From the NCBI GenBank assembly GCA_024638705.1, contig JAHEJV010000006.1, forward strand, positions 1 through 45,238: 45,238 nt of DNA, written 5' to 3'. The notes under the pieces are model-generated. The model saw nothing but the letters and a program-made list of their open reading frames with translations, was not told the DNA's origin and did no database searches. Shown piece by piece: positions 30,424-39,352 of this stretch. Numbering within the stretch: the stretch's first letter is position 1; the number at the start of each line of letters is the position of its first letter. Position numbers and translations under genes: made by a program. This stretch comes from Deltaproteobacteria bacterium. Its GTDB lineage: Bacteria; Myxococcota_A; UBA9160; SMWR01.

Positions 30424-33264
30424 CTAGCGCGCGTGCGCCGGACGGTTGCGGCGATAGGCGAGCCGCGCGACCGCCTGCTTGCCGACGGTGAGCGCATCTT
30501 CGATCAGCGCTTCCCGCTCGGCCTCGTGCCGCTTGAGCAGGCCCGTCGCCGTGGCTGCCGACGTCGGGCGGCCGGCATAACGCGGATCGGGTTTCTCGCA
30601 GCCCGCCTCTTCCGCGACCTCGCGAAGCAGGTCTTCGATGTACTCCCAGGCGCCCATGTTGCGCGGCTCTTCCTGGCACCAGACCAGGTGGCAGTGGCGA
30701 TAGGGCTGGAGCAGCTCGGCGAGCGCGTCCGTGGGGAACGGATAGAGCTGTTCGACGCGGAGGAAGTGCACGTCGCTCTGGCCGCGCTCTTCGCGGGCGG
30801 CGAGCAGGTCGTAGTAGACCTTGCCGCTGCACAGCACCACCTGACGCGCTTCCGCCGGATCGCTCGGGTTCTCGTCGCAGTACATCACGCGGTGGAAGGA
30901 GGAGCTGGGACCGAAGTCGGCGAGGCGCGACACGCACTGCTTGTGACGCAAGAGCGACTTCGGCGTCATCACGACGAGCGGCTTGCGGAAGCTTCTGTGC
31001 ATCTGGCGGCGCAGCACGTGGAAGTAGTTCGCCGGCGTGGTGCAGTTGACCACCTGGATGTTGTCCTCGGCGCACATCTGGAGGAAGCGCTCGAGGCGCG
31101 CCGACGAATGCTCGGGGCCCTGGCCCTCGTAGCCGTGCGGCAGCAGCAGGACGAGCCCGGACATGCGCAGCCACTTGAACTCGGCGGCGGTGAGGAACTG
31201 GTCGATGATCATCTGGGCGCCGTTCGCGAAGTCGCCGAACTGCGCCTCCCAGAGCACGAGGGTGCGCGGGTCGGCGAGCGAGTAGCCGTACTCGAAGCCC
31301 AGCACCGACGCCTCGGCGAGCGGGCTGTTCAGCACCTCGAGCTTCTCCTGCGGCTCGCGGATGTGGTCGAGGAACACGTAGCGGCGCTCGTCCCCCTGGT
31401 CGAAGACCGCCGCGTGACGCTGTGAGAAGGTGCCGCGCTCCGAGTCCTGGCCGGAGAGGCGCACGGGTTGCCCCTCGATCAACAGCGTGCCGAAGGCGAG
31501 CGCTTCGGCGGTGGCCCAGTCGATCCCTTCGCCGGTCTCGAACGCCTTCGCCTTCGCCTTGAGCTGGCGCAGGATCTTCTTGTTGGCGGCGAAACCCTCG
31601 GGCACCGTCGTGAGCGCGTGGCCCACTTCGCGCAGCGTCTCGAAGCCGACCTCCGTCTTGCCACGTCGCGCGTCGTAGCCCTGCACCGGTTCGAGGCCCG
31701 ACCACGGGCCCTCGAGCCAGTCGGCGGTGCTGGTCGCGACCTCCTTCGAGAGCTGGAAGGCCTTCTCGAGCCGCGTCTGGCACTTCTCGACGATCGCGTC
31801 GGCTTCGCCAGCCCCGAGCGTGCCTTCTTCGCGCAGATGTCCGGCGTAGCCCTCGCGCACGGGCCGATGCTCGGCGATGCGCTTGTACATGAGCGGCTGG
31901 GTGAACATCGGCTCGTCGCCTTCGTTGTGCCCGTAACGTCGGTAGCAGAACAGGTCGACGATGACGTCCTTGCCGAAGTGGAGCAGGAACTCGGTGGCCA
32001 GGGCGACCACCTGCACGACGGCTTCGGGGTAGTCGCCGTTCACGTGCACGATCGGCGCCTGGATCATCTTGCCGACGTCGGAGCAGTAGGGTCCGGAGCG
32101 CGCGCTCGTCGGGTCGGTGGTGAAGCCGATCTGGTTGTTCACGATCAGGTGGAAGGTGCCGCCAGTGTCGTAGCCGGCGAGCTCGCTGAGATCGAGGGTC
32201 TCGGCCACGAGCCCCTGGCCCGCGAAGGCCGCATCGCCGTGGAGCAGCAGGCCCAGCACCTTGGCGCGATCGGTGTCTTCGCGGAGGTCCTGCTTCGCGC
32301 GCACCTTGCCGAGCACGACCGGGTCGACGGCCTCGAGGTGGGAAGGATTGGCGGTGAGCGAGAGATGCACCTTGCGACCGTTGATCGTGCGGTCGGTCGA
32401 CGTGCCGAGGTGGTACTTCACGTCGCCCGAGCCGTAGTCGTCGTAGGCCGCGGTGTTGCCCGTGAACTCTGCGAAGATCTGCCGGTAGGGCTTCTGCAGC
32501 ACGTTCGCGAGCACGTTCAGCCGCCCGCGGTGCGGCATGCCGAGCACCACTTCCTCGACGCCGAGCTCGGAGGCGCTGCGCACGATCTGCTCGAGCGCGG
32601 GGATCGTCGTCTCGGCCCCGTCGAGCCCGAAGCGCTTCGTGCCTACCCACTTGCGGTGGATGAACTTCTCGAAAGCCTCGGCAGCGGTCAGGTTCTCGAG
32701 GATCTCGAGCTTCCCTTCCTTCTTGAAGTGGGTGCGATTCTGGGTCCCCTCGACGCGCTGCTGGATCCATTCGCGCTGGTCCGGATCCTGGATGTGCATG
32801 TACTCGATGCCGAGGATCCCGCAGTACACCTGACGCAGGTGCGCGATGATCTCGCGCAGCGTCGCCTCCTCGAGGCCGAGCTCGCCGCCGAGGAAGATCG
32901 GACGGTCGAGGTCGCCGTCCTCGAAGCCGTAGTTCGCCGGATCGAGCTCGGGGCGGCGCTCGATCGGCTTGCGACCGAGCGGATCGAGGCGCGCCTCGAG
33001 GTGGCCGCGGGTGCGGAAGGCGTCGATCAGGGCGAGGGCGCCGATCGAGTCGCGGGCGGCGCCCCGGGCGTCGGCGTCCCCGGCGACCGCGGGCTCGGAG
33101 GAGGCCTGCCCCGCGTGGGCCCGGCCTTCGAGGAGCGCGCGCGCCTCGGGCGCGAGCGCGCGGAAGAACTCGTCCCAGGCGGGATCGAGGGCTCCCGGGT
33201 TCTGCTTCCACTGCGAGTAGAGCTGCGTGACGCGTGCGCGTCGGGATCGATCCGAGGTGGTCAT
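30424..33264 (-). CDS. sucA: 2-oxoglutarate dehydrogenase E1
   Basis: 946 residues, the normal SucA length. The N-terminal YSQWKQNPGALDPAWDEFFR segment, a WIQQRVEG motif, the core VLGMPHRGRLNVLANVLQKP, LHGDAAFAGQGLVAETLDLS (thiamine-diphosphate region), GDEPMFTQPLMYKRI and the C-terminal VWCQEEPRNMGAWEYIEDLL are all SucA hallmarks. It decarboxylates 2-oxoglutarate and reductively succinylates the lipoyl arm of SucB. The ATG at 33264 has only a weak site upstream. It lies 55 bases after the stop of the acyl-CoA synthetase gene on the same strand. Confidence 0.97.
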   Translation of the reverse strand: MTTSDRSRRARVTQLYSQWKQNPGALDPAWDEFFRALAPEARALLEGRAHAGQASSEPAVAGDADARGAARDSIGALALIDAFRTRGHLEARLDPLGRKPIERRPELDPANYGFEDGDLDRPIFLGGELGLEEATLREIIAHLRQVYCGILGIEYMHIQDPDQREWIQQRVEGTQNRTHFKKEGKLEILENLTAAEAFEKFIHRKWVGTKRFGLDGAETTIPALEQIVRSASELGVEEVVLGMPHRGRLNVLANVLQKPYRQIFAEFTGNTAAYDDYGSGDVKYHLGTSTDRTINGRKVHLSLTANPSHLEAVDPVVLGKVRAKQDLREDTDRAKVLGLLLHGDAAFAGQGLVAETLDLSELAGYDTGGTFHLIVNNQIGFTTDPTSARSGPYCSDVGKMIQAPIVHVNGDYPEAVVQVVALATEFLLHFGKDVIVDLFCYRRYGHNEGDEPMFTQPLMYKRIAEHRPVREGYAGHLREEGTLGAGEADAIVEKCQTRLEKAFQLSKEVATSTADWLEGPWSGLEPVQGYDARRGKTEVGFETLREVGHALTTVPEGFAANKKILRQLKAKAKAFETGEGIDWATAEALAFGTLLIEGQPVRLSGQDSERGTFSQRHAAVFDQGDERRYVFLDHIREPQEKLEVLNSPLAEASVLGFEYGYSLADPRTLVLWEAQFGDFANGAQMIIDQFLTAAEFKWLRMSGLVLLLPHGYEGQGPEHSSARLERFLQMCAEDNIQVVNCTTPANYFHVLRRQMHRSFRKPLVVMTPKSLLRHKQCVSRLADFGPSSSFHRVMYCDENPSDPAEARQVVLCSGKVYYDLLAAREERGQSDVHFLRVEQLYPFPTDALAELLQPYRHCHLVWCQEEPRNMGAWEYIEDLLREVAEEAGCEKPDPRYAGRPTSAATATGLLKRHEAEREALIEDALTVGKQAVARLAYRRNRPAHAR

Positions 33265-33319
33265 GTTCGTTTCCAGTCTACACCCGTGTGGCGCAGACGC
33301 AGCGAGAAGAGTGGGGCGC

Positions 33320-35104
33320 TCAGAGCCGGATCTCCCCCGAGACGATCTGCGCGTGGCGATCGGCCGAGAGCGGCACGTAGCTCTTCGCTGCCGGGTCGGC
33401 GACGAGGACCGCGTCCGACACCTTCTCCGGGTCGAACCCTTCCTTCACGAGCTCGACCTTGCGGTGCTTGAAGGTGCCGGTCGTCTCCATCTCCTTGCCG
33501 ATGCGCAGGAAGACCGGGCGGGCATAACTCGGCAGCTCGCGCTCGAGATGGGCGTAGAGCGCCTCGGGATCGAAGCCGTCGTCCGTGACGATCGCAGCCA
33601 TCCCGGCGCGCCCCTCCTGGCCGGGGATCTCGACCCCGTAGACGTTCGCTTCGAGGATGCCGTCGGCGACCGAGAGCGCCTCGCCCACCTCGCTGGTGGC
33701 GACGTTCTCGCCCTTCCAGCGGAAGGTGTCGCCGATCCGGTCGACGAAGTAGAAGTAGTCCTCGTCGTCCATCTTCATCAGGTCGCCGGTGCGGAAGTAG
33801 GCGTCGCCGTCCTCGAAGACGTTGCGCAGGATCTTCTTCTCGGTGGCCTCGTCGCTCGTATAGCCCTCGAAGCGCGCAACGGCGGAGATCTTGCCGATCG
33901 CCTCGCCGACTTCGCCCGGCTTGCAGGGGATGCAGTAGCCGTTCTCGTCGCGATCGTGCGTGTCGCGCTCGACGTCGTAGCGGACGATCTGGGTTCCGGT
34001 GAGGCGCCGCACCAGCTTCGGCAGACGTCCCACCGCCCCGATCTTCCCGTCGTAGTTGACCATCGCCACGTTGCCCTCGGTGGCGCCGTAGAACTCGACG
34101 ATCTTCGGGATGCCGAAGCGCTCCTGGAACGGACCCCACACTTCGGGGCGCAGTCCGTTGCCGATGCACGCCTTGATCTTGTGGCGACGCTCGTCGGGAT
34201 GCTCGGGCGAGTTGAGCAGGTAGCGGCAGAGCTCGCCGATGTACTGGAAGTGCGTGACGTCGTGGCGCACGCAGTCGGACCAGAACGCCGACGCCGAGAA
34301 CTTCGGTGCGATCACGGCGGTGGCGCCGGCGAGCAGCGCGCCGCCCATCGCCATGCCGCCGCCGGCAGAGTGGTAGAGGGGCAGGGCGACGTACATGCGG
34401 TCGCCCGGACGCAGCGGCAGCGCGGCGATCGCGCCGACCGCCATGCTCATGCCGCGCAGGTGGCTCACGCGCGCGGCCTTCGGCAGACCCGTCGTGCCGC
34501 TCGTGTAGATGTAGAGATAGGGGTCGCCGGCCTCGAGGCCGGTGCGCACGCGGGGATCGAGCGGGGCGGGCGAAGCGTCCTCGAGCACCTCGTCGAGCGG
34601 CTCGGTGCCCTGGGCGATCCCGCCGAGCGAGTAGGCCGGCAGCGGCGACGACAGGTGCGGCACCGCGCTCTGCCATTCTTCGCGGAACTCGGCGTGGACG
34701 ACGACGCAGCGCGCCTTCGCCACCTCGACGCAGTGGGCCAGCGCATTCCCGCGCAGGTTGTGGTTGATCAGCGCCGTGACGGCGCCGAGCTTCGCGAGCC
34801 CGAGCTGGGCGATCACCAGCTCCGGGCGGTTGCCGAGCAGCACCGCGACGACGGCGCCGCGTTCGACGCCGATCGACTGGGCCCAGCGCGCGAAGCGATT
34901 CGCCGCGCCGTCGAGCTCGCGGTAGGAGAACTCGCGGTCGTCCTGGATCAGCGCCGTGCGGTCGGGCGTCTTCTTGACGTGCCCCTCGATGCGGTCGGCG
35001 AACGTGATGTTGGCGTCTGCGCGGGGCGCGGCGACGGCGCGGGCGGTGCGCGCCATCGAGGCGACGAAGCGCACGTCGCCCGAGATGCGTTTGAGCAGGC
35101 CCAA
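33320..35104 (-). CDS. Long-chain acyl-CoA synthetase, FATP/FadD6 type
   Basis: 594 residues, as expected for FATP-type ligases. Signature blocks are YIYTSGTTGLPK (about 199-209; ATP loop), FYGATEGN (338-345), YFRTGDLMKMDDEDYFYFVD (ATP-binding and hinge), DTFRWKGENVATSEV and the end TGTFKHRKVELVKEGFD, which contains the FATP-type terminal motif. A TTG start at 35104 has GGAGG ten bases upstream; the frame is open further upstream but is not like the family. It activates fatty acids to acyl-CoA, feeding both the ACAD pair and the WS/DGAT enzymes encoded divergently. Confidence 0.93.
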   Translation of the reverse strand: MGLLKRISGDVRFVASMARTARAVAAPRADANITFADRIEGHVKKTPDRTALIQDDREFSYRELDGAANRFARWAQSIGVERGAVVAVLLGNRPELVIAQLGLAKLGAVTALINHNLRGNALAHCVEVAKARCVVVHAEFREEWQSAVPHLSSPLPAYSLGGIAQGTEPLDEVLEDASPAPLDPRVRTGLEAGDPYLYIYTSGTTGLPKAARVSHLRGMSMAVGAIAALPLRPGDRMYVALPLYHSAGGGMAMGGALLAGATAVIAPKFSASAFWSDCVRHDVTHFQYIGELCRYLLNSPEHPDERRHKIKACIGNGLRPEVWGPFQERFGIPKIVEFYGATEGNVAMVNYDGKIGAVGRLPKLVRRLTGTQIVRYDVERDTHDRDENGYCIPCKPGEVGEAIGKISAVARFEGYTSDEATEKKILRNVFEDGDAYFRTGDLMKMDDEDYFYFVDRIGDTFRWKGENVATSEVGEALSVADGILEANVYGVEIPGQEGRAGMAAIVTDDGFDPEALYAHLERELPSYARPVFLRIGKEMETTGTFKHRKVELVKEGFDPEKVSDAVLVADPAAKSYVPLSADRHAQIVSGEIRL

Positions 35105-35439
35105 GGGGGAAGGCCCTCCAGGAAATGGTCGGGGAATCAAGGGACTGGAGCAGAAGATGGCGCGACGGACCCCGCGCCGCACCCCTCGTCCCGCGGGGGA
35201 TGCGCGCGCTGGCCACGCTCGATCGCGTCTTCCCCCTGTTGACATCGGTCCGGGATCCGGCACATTGCCGCCGTCCTTGCTGACAACTCTATCATTAGCG
35301 TTTCCGGCGATCCGCTCCCGCGATCGAGTCTGGTGATCCGGTCGGCAACGACGCCGTCCCCCATCCCGCGCCACCACCCGCCGACCGGACGATCCGGCGG
35401 CGAGGACACGCAGGCGTTCCGCAACCGGAGAAGCATCCG
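35105..35439. promoter_or_regulatory. Divergent intergenic region between the acyl-CoA synthetase and WS/DGAT genes
   Basis: 335 bases with no recognisable gene. It must hold promoters for both the minus-strand acyl-CoA synthetase and the plus-strand WS/DGAT operon. The most AT-rich patch is near 35280-35300 and includes TATCAT at 35291-35296. A TTGACA lies at 35239-35244, but no good -10 element stands 16-18 bases from it, so promoter positions are tentative. Its location makes it a plausible binding region for the TetR regulator encoded at the end of the WS/DGAT operon. Confidence 0.4.
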
Positions 35440-36897
35440 ATGAGCGACCAACGGCCGACCTCCTCCAAGCGACGCGCATCCGCCCGATCCGCCCCCGTTC
35501 GATTCGAGGACTGGATGAGCGACTACGACGCCGGTCTCTGGCATTCCGAGAGCGACCCGCGTCTGCGCTCGACGATCGTGTCGGTGTGGGTGCTCGACCG
35601 GATGCCGGACGACGGCGACTTCGAGGCGATGCTCGCCGCTTCGGTCGAAGACATCCCGCGTCTGCGCCAGCGCGTCGTGCAGGACGCCCTCGAGCTCGCG
35701 CCGCCGCGCTGGGAGGTCGATCCGAACTTCGACCCCGCCTATCACCTGCGCAAGCTCACGCTCGGTGGCAAAGGCAACCTGCGCGATCTCCTCGATCTCG
35801 CCGAACCGATCGCGATGCAGGCCTTCGACAAGGACCGTCCGCTCTGGGAGTTCTATCTGATCGACGGGCTCGAAGGCGGACGCGCTGGGGCGATCATGAA
35901 GTTGCACCATGCGGTGTCGGACGGCGTCGGCCTGGTGAAGATGACGAAGAGCATGGTCGAGCGCGATCGCGAGACGGCGGTCTCCGGCGTGCGCAAGCGG
36001 CGCCTCGCCGACCTTCCCGCGCCCGAAGCGAAGGAAACCGCCGATCGCCTGCGCGACGCCCTCGCGCATCGCGTGAGCGTCGAGACCGAGCGCGTCGGTC
36101 GCGTCGCGGGGGGCGCCCTGCGCTGGCTCGGCGCGCTGGCGAGCGATCCGGTGGGCACCCTCGAAGGCGCGCGCGACATGGCGGCTTCGGTCGGGCGCAT
36201 GCTGCGTCCGATCACCGAGCCGATGTCGCCGGTGATGCGCGACCGCGGCATGGCGCTCGCCCTCGACGCCTTCACCGTCCCGCTCGCAGACGTGAAGCGC
36301 GCCGCGCTCGCCGCCGGGGGCAGCGTCAACGACCTGTTCGTCGCCGCGGTAGCCGGCGGCATGCGCCTCTACCACGAGCACCACGGCAAGCCCGTCGACG
36401 AGCTCCAGATGATGATGCCGATCAACCTGCGCGGCGACGGCGAGAAGGCGGCGAAGGCGGGCAACCAGTTCGCGCCCTCGCGCTTCCTCGTGCCCGTCGG
36501 CACCGTCGACCCCCGTGAGCGCGTCGCGTTGATCCAGGAGCGCGTCCGCGAGCAGCGCCGCGAGCCCGCGCTCCCCTACCTCGACGACGTGACCGGCGTG
36601 ATCAACCGCCTGCCGCGCGCGGCGACCCGGAACCTGATGGAGGGGATGCTCACGTCGATCGACTTCGTGACGAGCAACGTCCCCGGCCCGCGGCGTCCCG
36701 TCTACACGGCCGGCGCGAGGATCGAGCACATGTTCCCCTTCGGCCCGCCCGCCGGCGCCGCGGTGAACATCACGCTGTTCAGCTACGACGGCATCTGCCA
36801 CCTCGGCATGAACGCCGATCGCACCGCCGTCCCCGATCCGCAGCTCCTCTCCGAGTGCCTGCGGAAGGGGCTCGACGAGATGCTCGCCCTCGAGTAG
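35440..36897 (+). CDS. WS/DGAT-family O-acyltransferase (wax ester synthase/diacylglycerol acyltransferase)
   Basis: 485 residues. The catalytic motif HHAVSDG lies at 156-162, following PLWEFYLIDGLEGGRAGAIM, and the C-terminal region has VNDLFVAAVAGGMRLYH, MPINLRGDG, FAPSRFLVPV and SNVPGPRRPVYTAGA, all standard WS/DGAT blocks. The family transfers acyl groups from acyl-CoA to alcohols or diacylglycerol to make wax esters or triacylglycerol. GGAG lies nine bases before the ATG at 35440. The first 20 residues are basic and variable. A second paralogue follows after 77 bases, then a TetR regulator. Confidence 0.93.
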   Translation: MSDQRPTSSKRRASARSAPVRFEDWMSDYDAGLWHSESDPRLRSTIVSVWVLDRMPDDGDFEAMLAASVEDIPRLRQRVVQDALELAPPRWEVDPNFDPAYHLRKLTLGGKGNLRDLLDLAEPIAMQAFDKDRPLWEFYLIDGLEGGRAGAIMKLHHAVSDGVGLVKMTKSMVERDRETAVSGVRKRRLADLPAPEAKETADRLRDALAHRVSVETERVGRVAGGALRWLGALASDPVGTLEGARDMAASVGRMLRPITEPMSPVMRDRGMALALDAFTVPLADVKRAALAAGGSVNDLFVAAVAGGMRLYHEHHGKPVDELQMMMPINLRGDGEKAAKAGNQFAPSRFLVPVGTVDPRERVALIQERVREQRREPALPYLDDVTGVINRLPRAATRNLMEGMLTSIDFVTSNVPGPRRPVYTAGARIEHMFPFGPPAGAAVNITLFSYDGICHLGMNADRTAVPDPQLLSECLRKGLDEMLALE

Positions 36898-36974
36898 AAG
36901 CGCGAACGCGCCGACGACGAATCCACCCCGAACCCCACCGGCCGCTACCGGCCGAACCACACGAGACCAAACAC

Positions 36975-38543
36975 ATGCCCCGCTACGCCTACGACCGACT
37001 CTCCGCCCAGGACAACAACTTCCTGCTCTTCGAGCGCGGCAACGTGCAGATGCACGTCGCGTCGACGCTGGTCTGCGACGCCGGCCCCCTGCTGACCGAG
37101 AACGGCGGCATCGACGTCGACACCTTCAAGCGCGCCACCGAGTCCTATCTCCACCTCGTGCCGCGCTACCGCCAGCGGCTGCACGAGATCCCGTTCTTCA
37201 ACCACCACGTCTGGGTGGACGATCCCCACTTCGACATCGACTACCACATCCGCCACACCGCGCTGCCGAAGCCCGGCACCGACGAGCAGCTCAAGGCGCT
37301 CTCCGCGCGGATCATGCAGCAGCCGCTCGACCGCAAGCGCCCGCTCTGGGAGACCTGGGTGGTCGAGGGCCTCGAGGGCGATCGCTTCGCGATGATCACG
37401 AAGATCCACCACTGCATGATCGACGGCGCGTCCGGCGTCGACCTCGCCTACATCCAGATGTCGCCCACGCCCGACGTCCCCGAGCTGGCCGAGCCGCCGG
37501 CCTACCACCCTCGCCCCGCGCCGTCGCGCTACGAGCTGTGGCGCGACGAAGTGCAGCGCCAGGCCGGGATCCCGTTCCAGATCGTGCGCGACTTCCGCCA
37601 GTTCACCGCGGACGCCGAGGATCTCACCGAGGAGCTGACGACGCGGGCGAAGGCGATCGTGAACACGCTCGGCATGGGCACCTCCGCCGACGAGACGCCG
37701 ATGAACGGACGCGTCGGTCCGCACCGGCGCTTCGACTGGATGCCGGCGCGCCTCGACGACCTGAAGGCGATCCGCCGCGCCTGGGACTGCACGATCAACG
37801 ACGTCGTGCTGACGATCGTCACGGGCGCCGTCCGCGAGTATCTGCTCTCGCGCAACGTCGATCCGAGCACGGTCGAGTTCCGCGTGTCGTCGCCGGTGTC
37901 GACGCGCAAGGACTCCGAGCGCGGGAGCGGGAAGCTCGGCAACCAGGTGTCGTCCTGGATCATCCCGCTGCCGATCGACCGCATCGAGCCGCGCGCCCAG
38001 CTCGACGCGATCCACGAGCTGACGATGGATCTGAAGGAGTCGCGGCAGGCGCTCGGCGTAGAGATGATGATGCAGGTGGCCGAGTGGACGCCGTCGACAC
38101 TGCTCTCGCTCGGCGCCCAGGCGCTGTCGGGTCCGATCAACACGATCGTCACCAATGTGCCCGGACCGCAGGTGCCGCTCTACTTCCACGGTGCCCGTGT
38201 CCGCGCGATCTACCCGATGGTGCCGCTGATGGAGGGCATGGGCGTCGGCATCGCGGTGACGAGCTACGCCGGGGCGATGAACTTCGCGTTCAACGCCGAT
38301 CCCGACATCGTGCCCAACGTCGAGCTCTTCGCCGAGATGATGCGCCGCTCGCTCGAGCGCCTGGCGAAGGACGCGGGCGTCACGCTCACGGATACCGCGG
38401 AACCGGAGGCTCCGAACGAAGAGCCTGCGCTGGCGTTGCAGGAGACCGCCGCCGAGATCGTCGCGGAAGAGGCCGCGGCGGCCGGAAAGGGCGCTTCCCC
38501 CGAGCGACCGATGAACGGCAACGGCTCGGTGGCGACGGAGTAG
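36975..38543 (+). CDS. WS/DGAT-family O-acyltransferase (second paralogue)
   Basis: 522 residues. The opening YDRLSAQDNNFLLFERGNVQ segment is a WS/DGAT N-terminal hallmark, HHCMIDG (145-151) is the catalytic motif, and the later INDVVLTIVTGAVREYLL, KLGNQVSSWIIPLPID and TNVPGPQVPLYFHGA blocks are standard. The last 50 residues (from about 470) are Glu/Ala/Pro-rich and probably disordered. It differs enough from the first copy to suggest different alcohol acceptors. The ATG at 36975 is preceded by GAGACC, a weak site. The TetR gene begins six bases after the stop. Confidence 0.93.
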   Translation: MPRYAYDRLSAQDNNFLLFERGNVQMHVASTLVCDAGPLLTENGGIDVDTFKRATESYLHLVPRYRQRLHEIPFFNHHVWVDDPHFDIDYHIRHTALPKPGTDEQLKALSARIMQQPLDRKRPLWETWVVEGLEGDRFAMITKIHHCMIDGASGVDLAYIQMSPTPDVPELAEPPAYHPRPAPSRYELWRDEVQRQAGIPFQIVRDFRQFTADAEDLTEELTTRAKAIVNTLGMGTSADETPMNGRVGPHRRFDWMPARLDDLKAIRRAWDCTINDVVLTIVTGAVREYLLSRNVDPSTVEFRVSSPVSTRKDSERGSGKLGNQVSSWIIPLPIDRIEPRAQLDAIHELTMDLKESRQALGVEMMMQVAEWTPSTLLSLGAQALSGPINTIVTNVPGPQVPLYFHGARVRAIYPMVPLMEGMGVGIAVTSYAGAMNFAFNADPDIVPNVELFAEMMRRSLERLAKDAGVTLTDTAEPEAPNEEPALALQETAAEIVAEEAAAAGKGASPERPMNGNGSVATE

Positions 38544-38549
38544 TCGGAC

Positions 38550-39188
38550 GTGGTCGCGCGGAAGAAGACACCGGCGAAGCGCGGAACGCGACGACGGCTG
38601 CCGCCGGAAGAGCGGCGCGATCAACTCGTGCGCTGCGCGCTCTCGGTGTTCGCGCGCCGCGGCGTGGGGCGCGCGGTGCACGCCGACGTCGCGCGCGTGG
38701 CGGACGTCGCCGTGTCGACGGTGTTCCTCTACTTCCCGACGCGCGAAGCCCTCGTCGACGCCGTGCTGACCGAGGTCGAGGACTTCTATCTCGCGCTCGC
38801 CGAGCAGGTGCACGCTTCCGACGATCCGGCGCCCGACGTGGTGCAGGAGCACGGGCGCCGCTTCCGCGCCTCGATCGACTCCCATCCCGACCACGCCTAC
38901 ATCTGGCTCGACTGGAGCACCGCCGTCCGCGACGAGACGTGGCCGCGCTATCTCGCGCTCACCGAGCGGCTCGTCGCGATCCAGGAGCGCACGATCCGGC
39001 GCGGTCAGCGCGAGGGCAGCGTCGCACCGGGCGTCGACGCGGAAGCCGCCGCGCGCTTGTTGATCGGCTATGCGCAGCTCGTCGCCCAGATGAAGCTCTC
39101 CGACTTCGACGAGGAGCGCACGCAGGCCGTGGGCAGCACGGTCGTGAGCGCGGTGCTGCGCGGCGGCGCGACCGAGAACGCCGCCTGA
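38550..39188 (+). CDS. TetR-family regulator, last gene of the WS/DGAT operon
   Basis: 212 residues with a basic tail (VARKKTPAKRGTRRRLPPEE) and a TetR helix-turn-helix (about 20-68): RRDQLVRCALSVFARRGVGR, HADVARVADVAVSTVFLYF and PTREALVDAVL. The C-terminal ligand domain is helical (EHGRRFRASIDSHPDHAYIW). The GTG start lies six bases after the second WS/DGAT gene. A regulator at the operon end often represses its own operon; acyl-CoA is a reasonable guess for the ligand but not shown by the sequence. Confidence 0.88.
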   Translation: MVARKKTPAKRGTRRRLPPEERRDQLVRCALSVFARRGVGRAVHADVARVADVAVSTVFLYFPTREALVDAVLTEVEDFYLALAEQVHASDDPAPDVVQEHGRRFRASIDSHPDHAYIWLDWSTAVRDETWPRYLALTERLVAIQERTIRRGQREGSVAPGVDAEAAARLLIGYAQLVAQMKLSDFDEERTQAVGSTVVSAVLRGGATENAA

Positions 39189-39352
39189 ATCGGGCTTCGA
39201 CGGGTTCCGACACCGCCCTCGGTTTCGCGACCCGGTTCGCTGCAGATCGACGCCGTCTGGTCCTTGGCCGGCCGCGGCGTTCGTGGCATCCCTGGCTCCG
39301 TCACCCCGGATGACGCGGGCCGGCGCATGGCGCGGGCCCTGGGGGTGGCGGC

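Noticed and set aside
27659-33211. An 1850-codon open frame on the minus strand as a fused dehydrogenase
   Set aside because: Only 27659-29068 (lpd) is real in this frame. The rest is the off-frame reading of sucB and sucA, which are intact in their own frames with proper starts and stops.
35239-35262. TTGACA at 35239 as a firm -35 element
   Set aside because: No reasonable -10 box occurs 16-18 bases downstream, so it was kept only as a tentative note.
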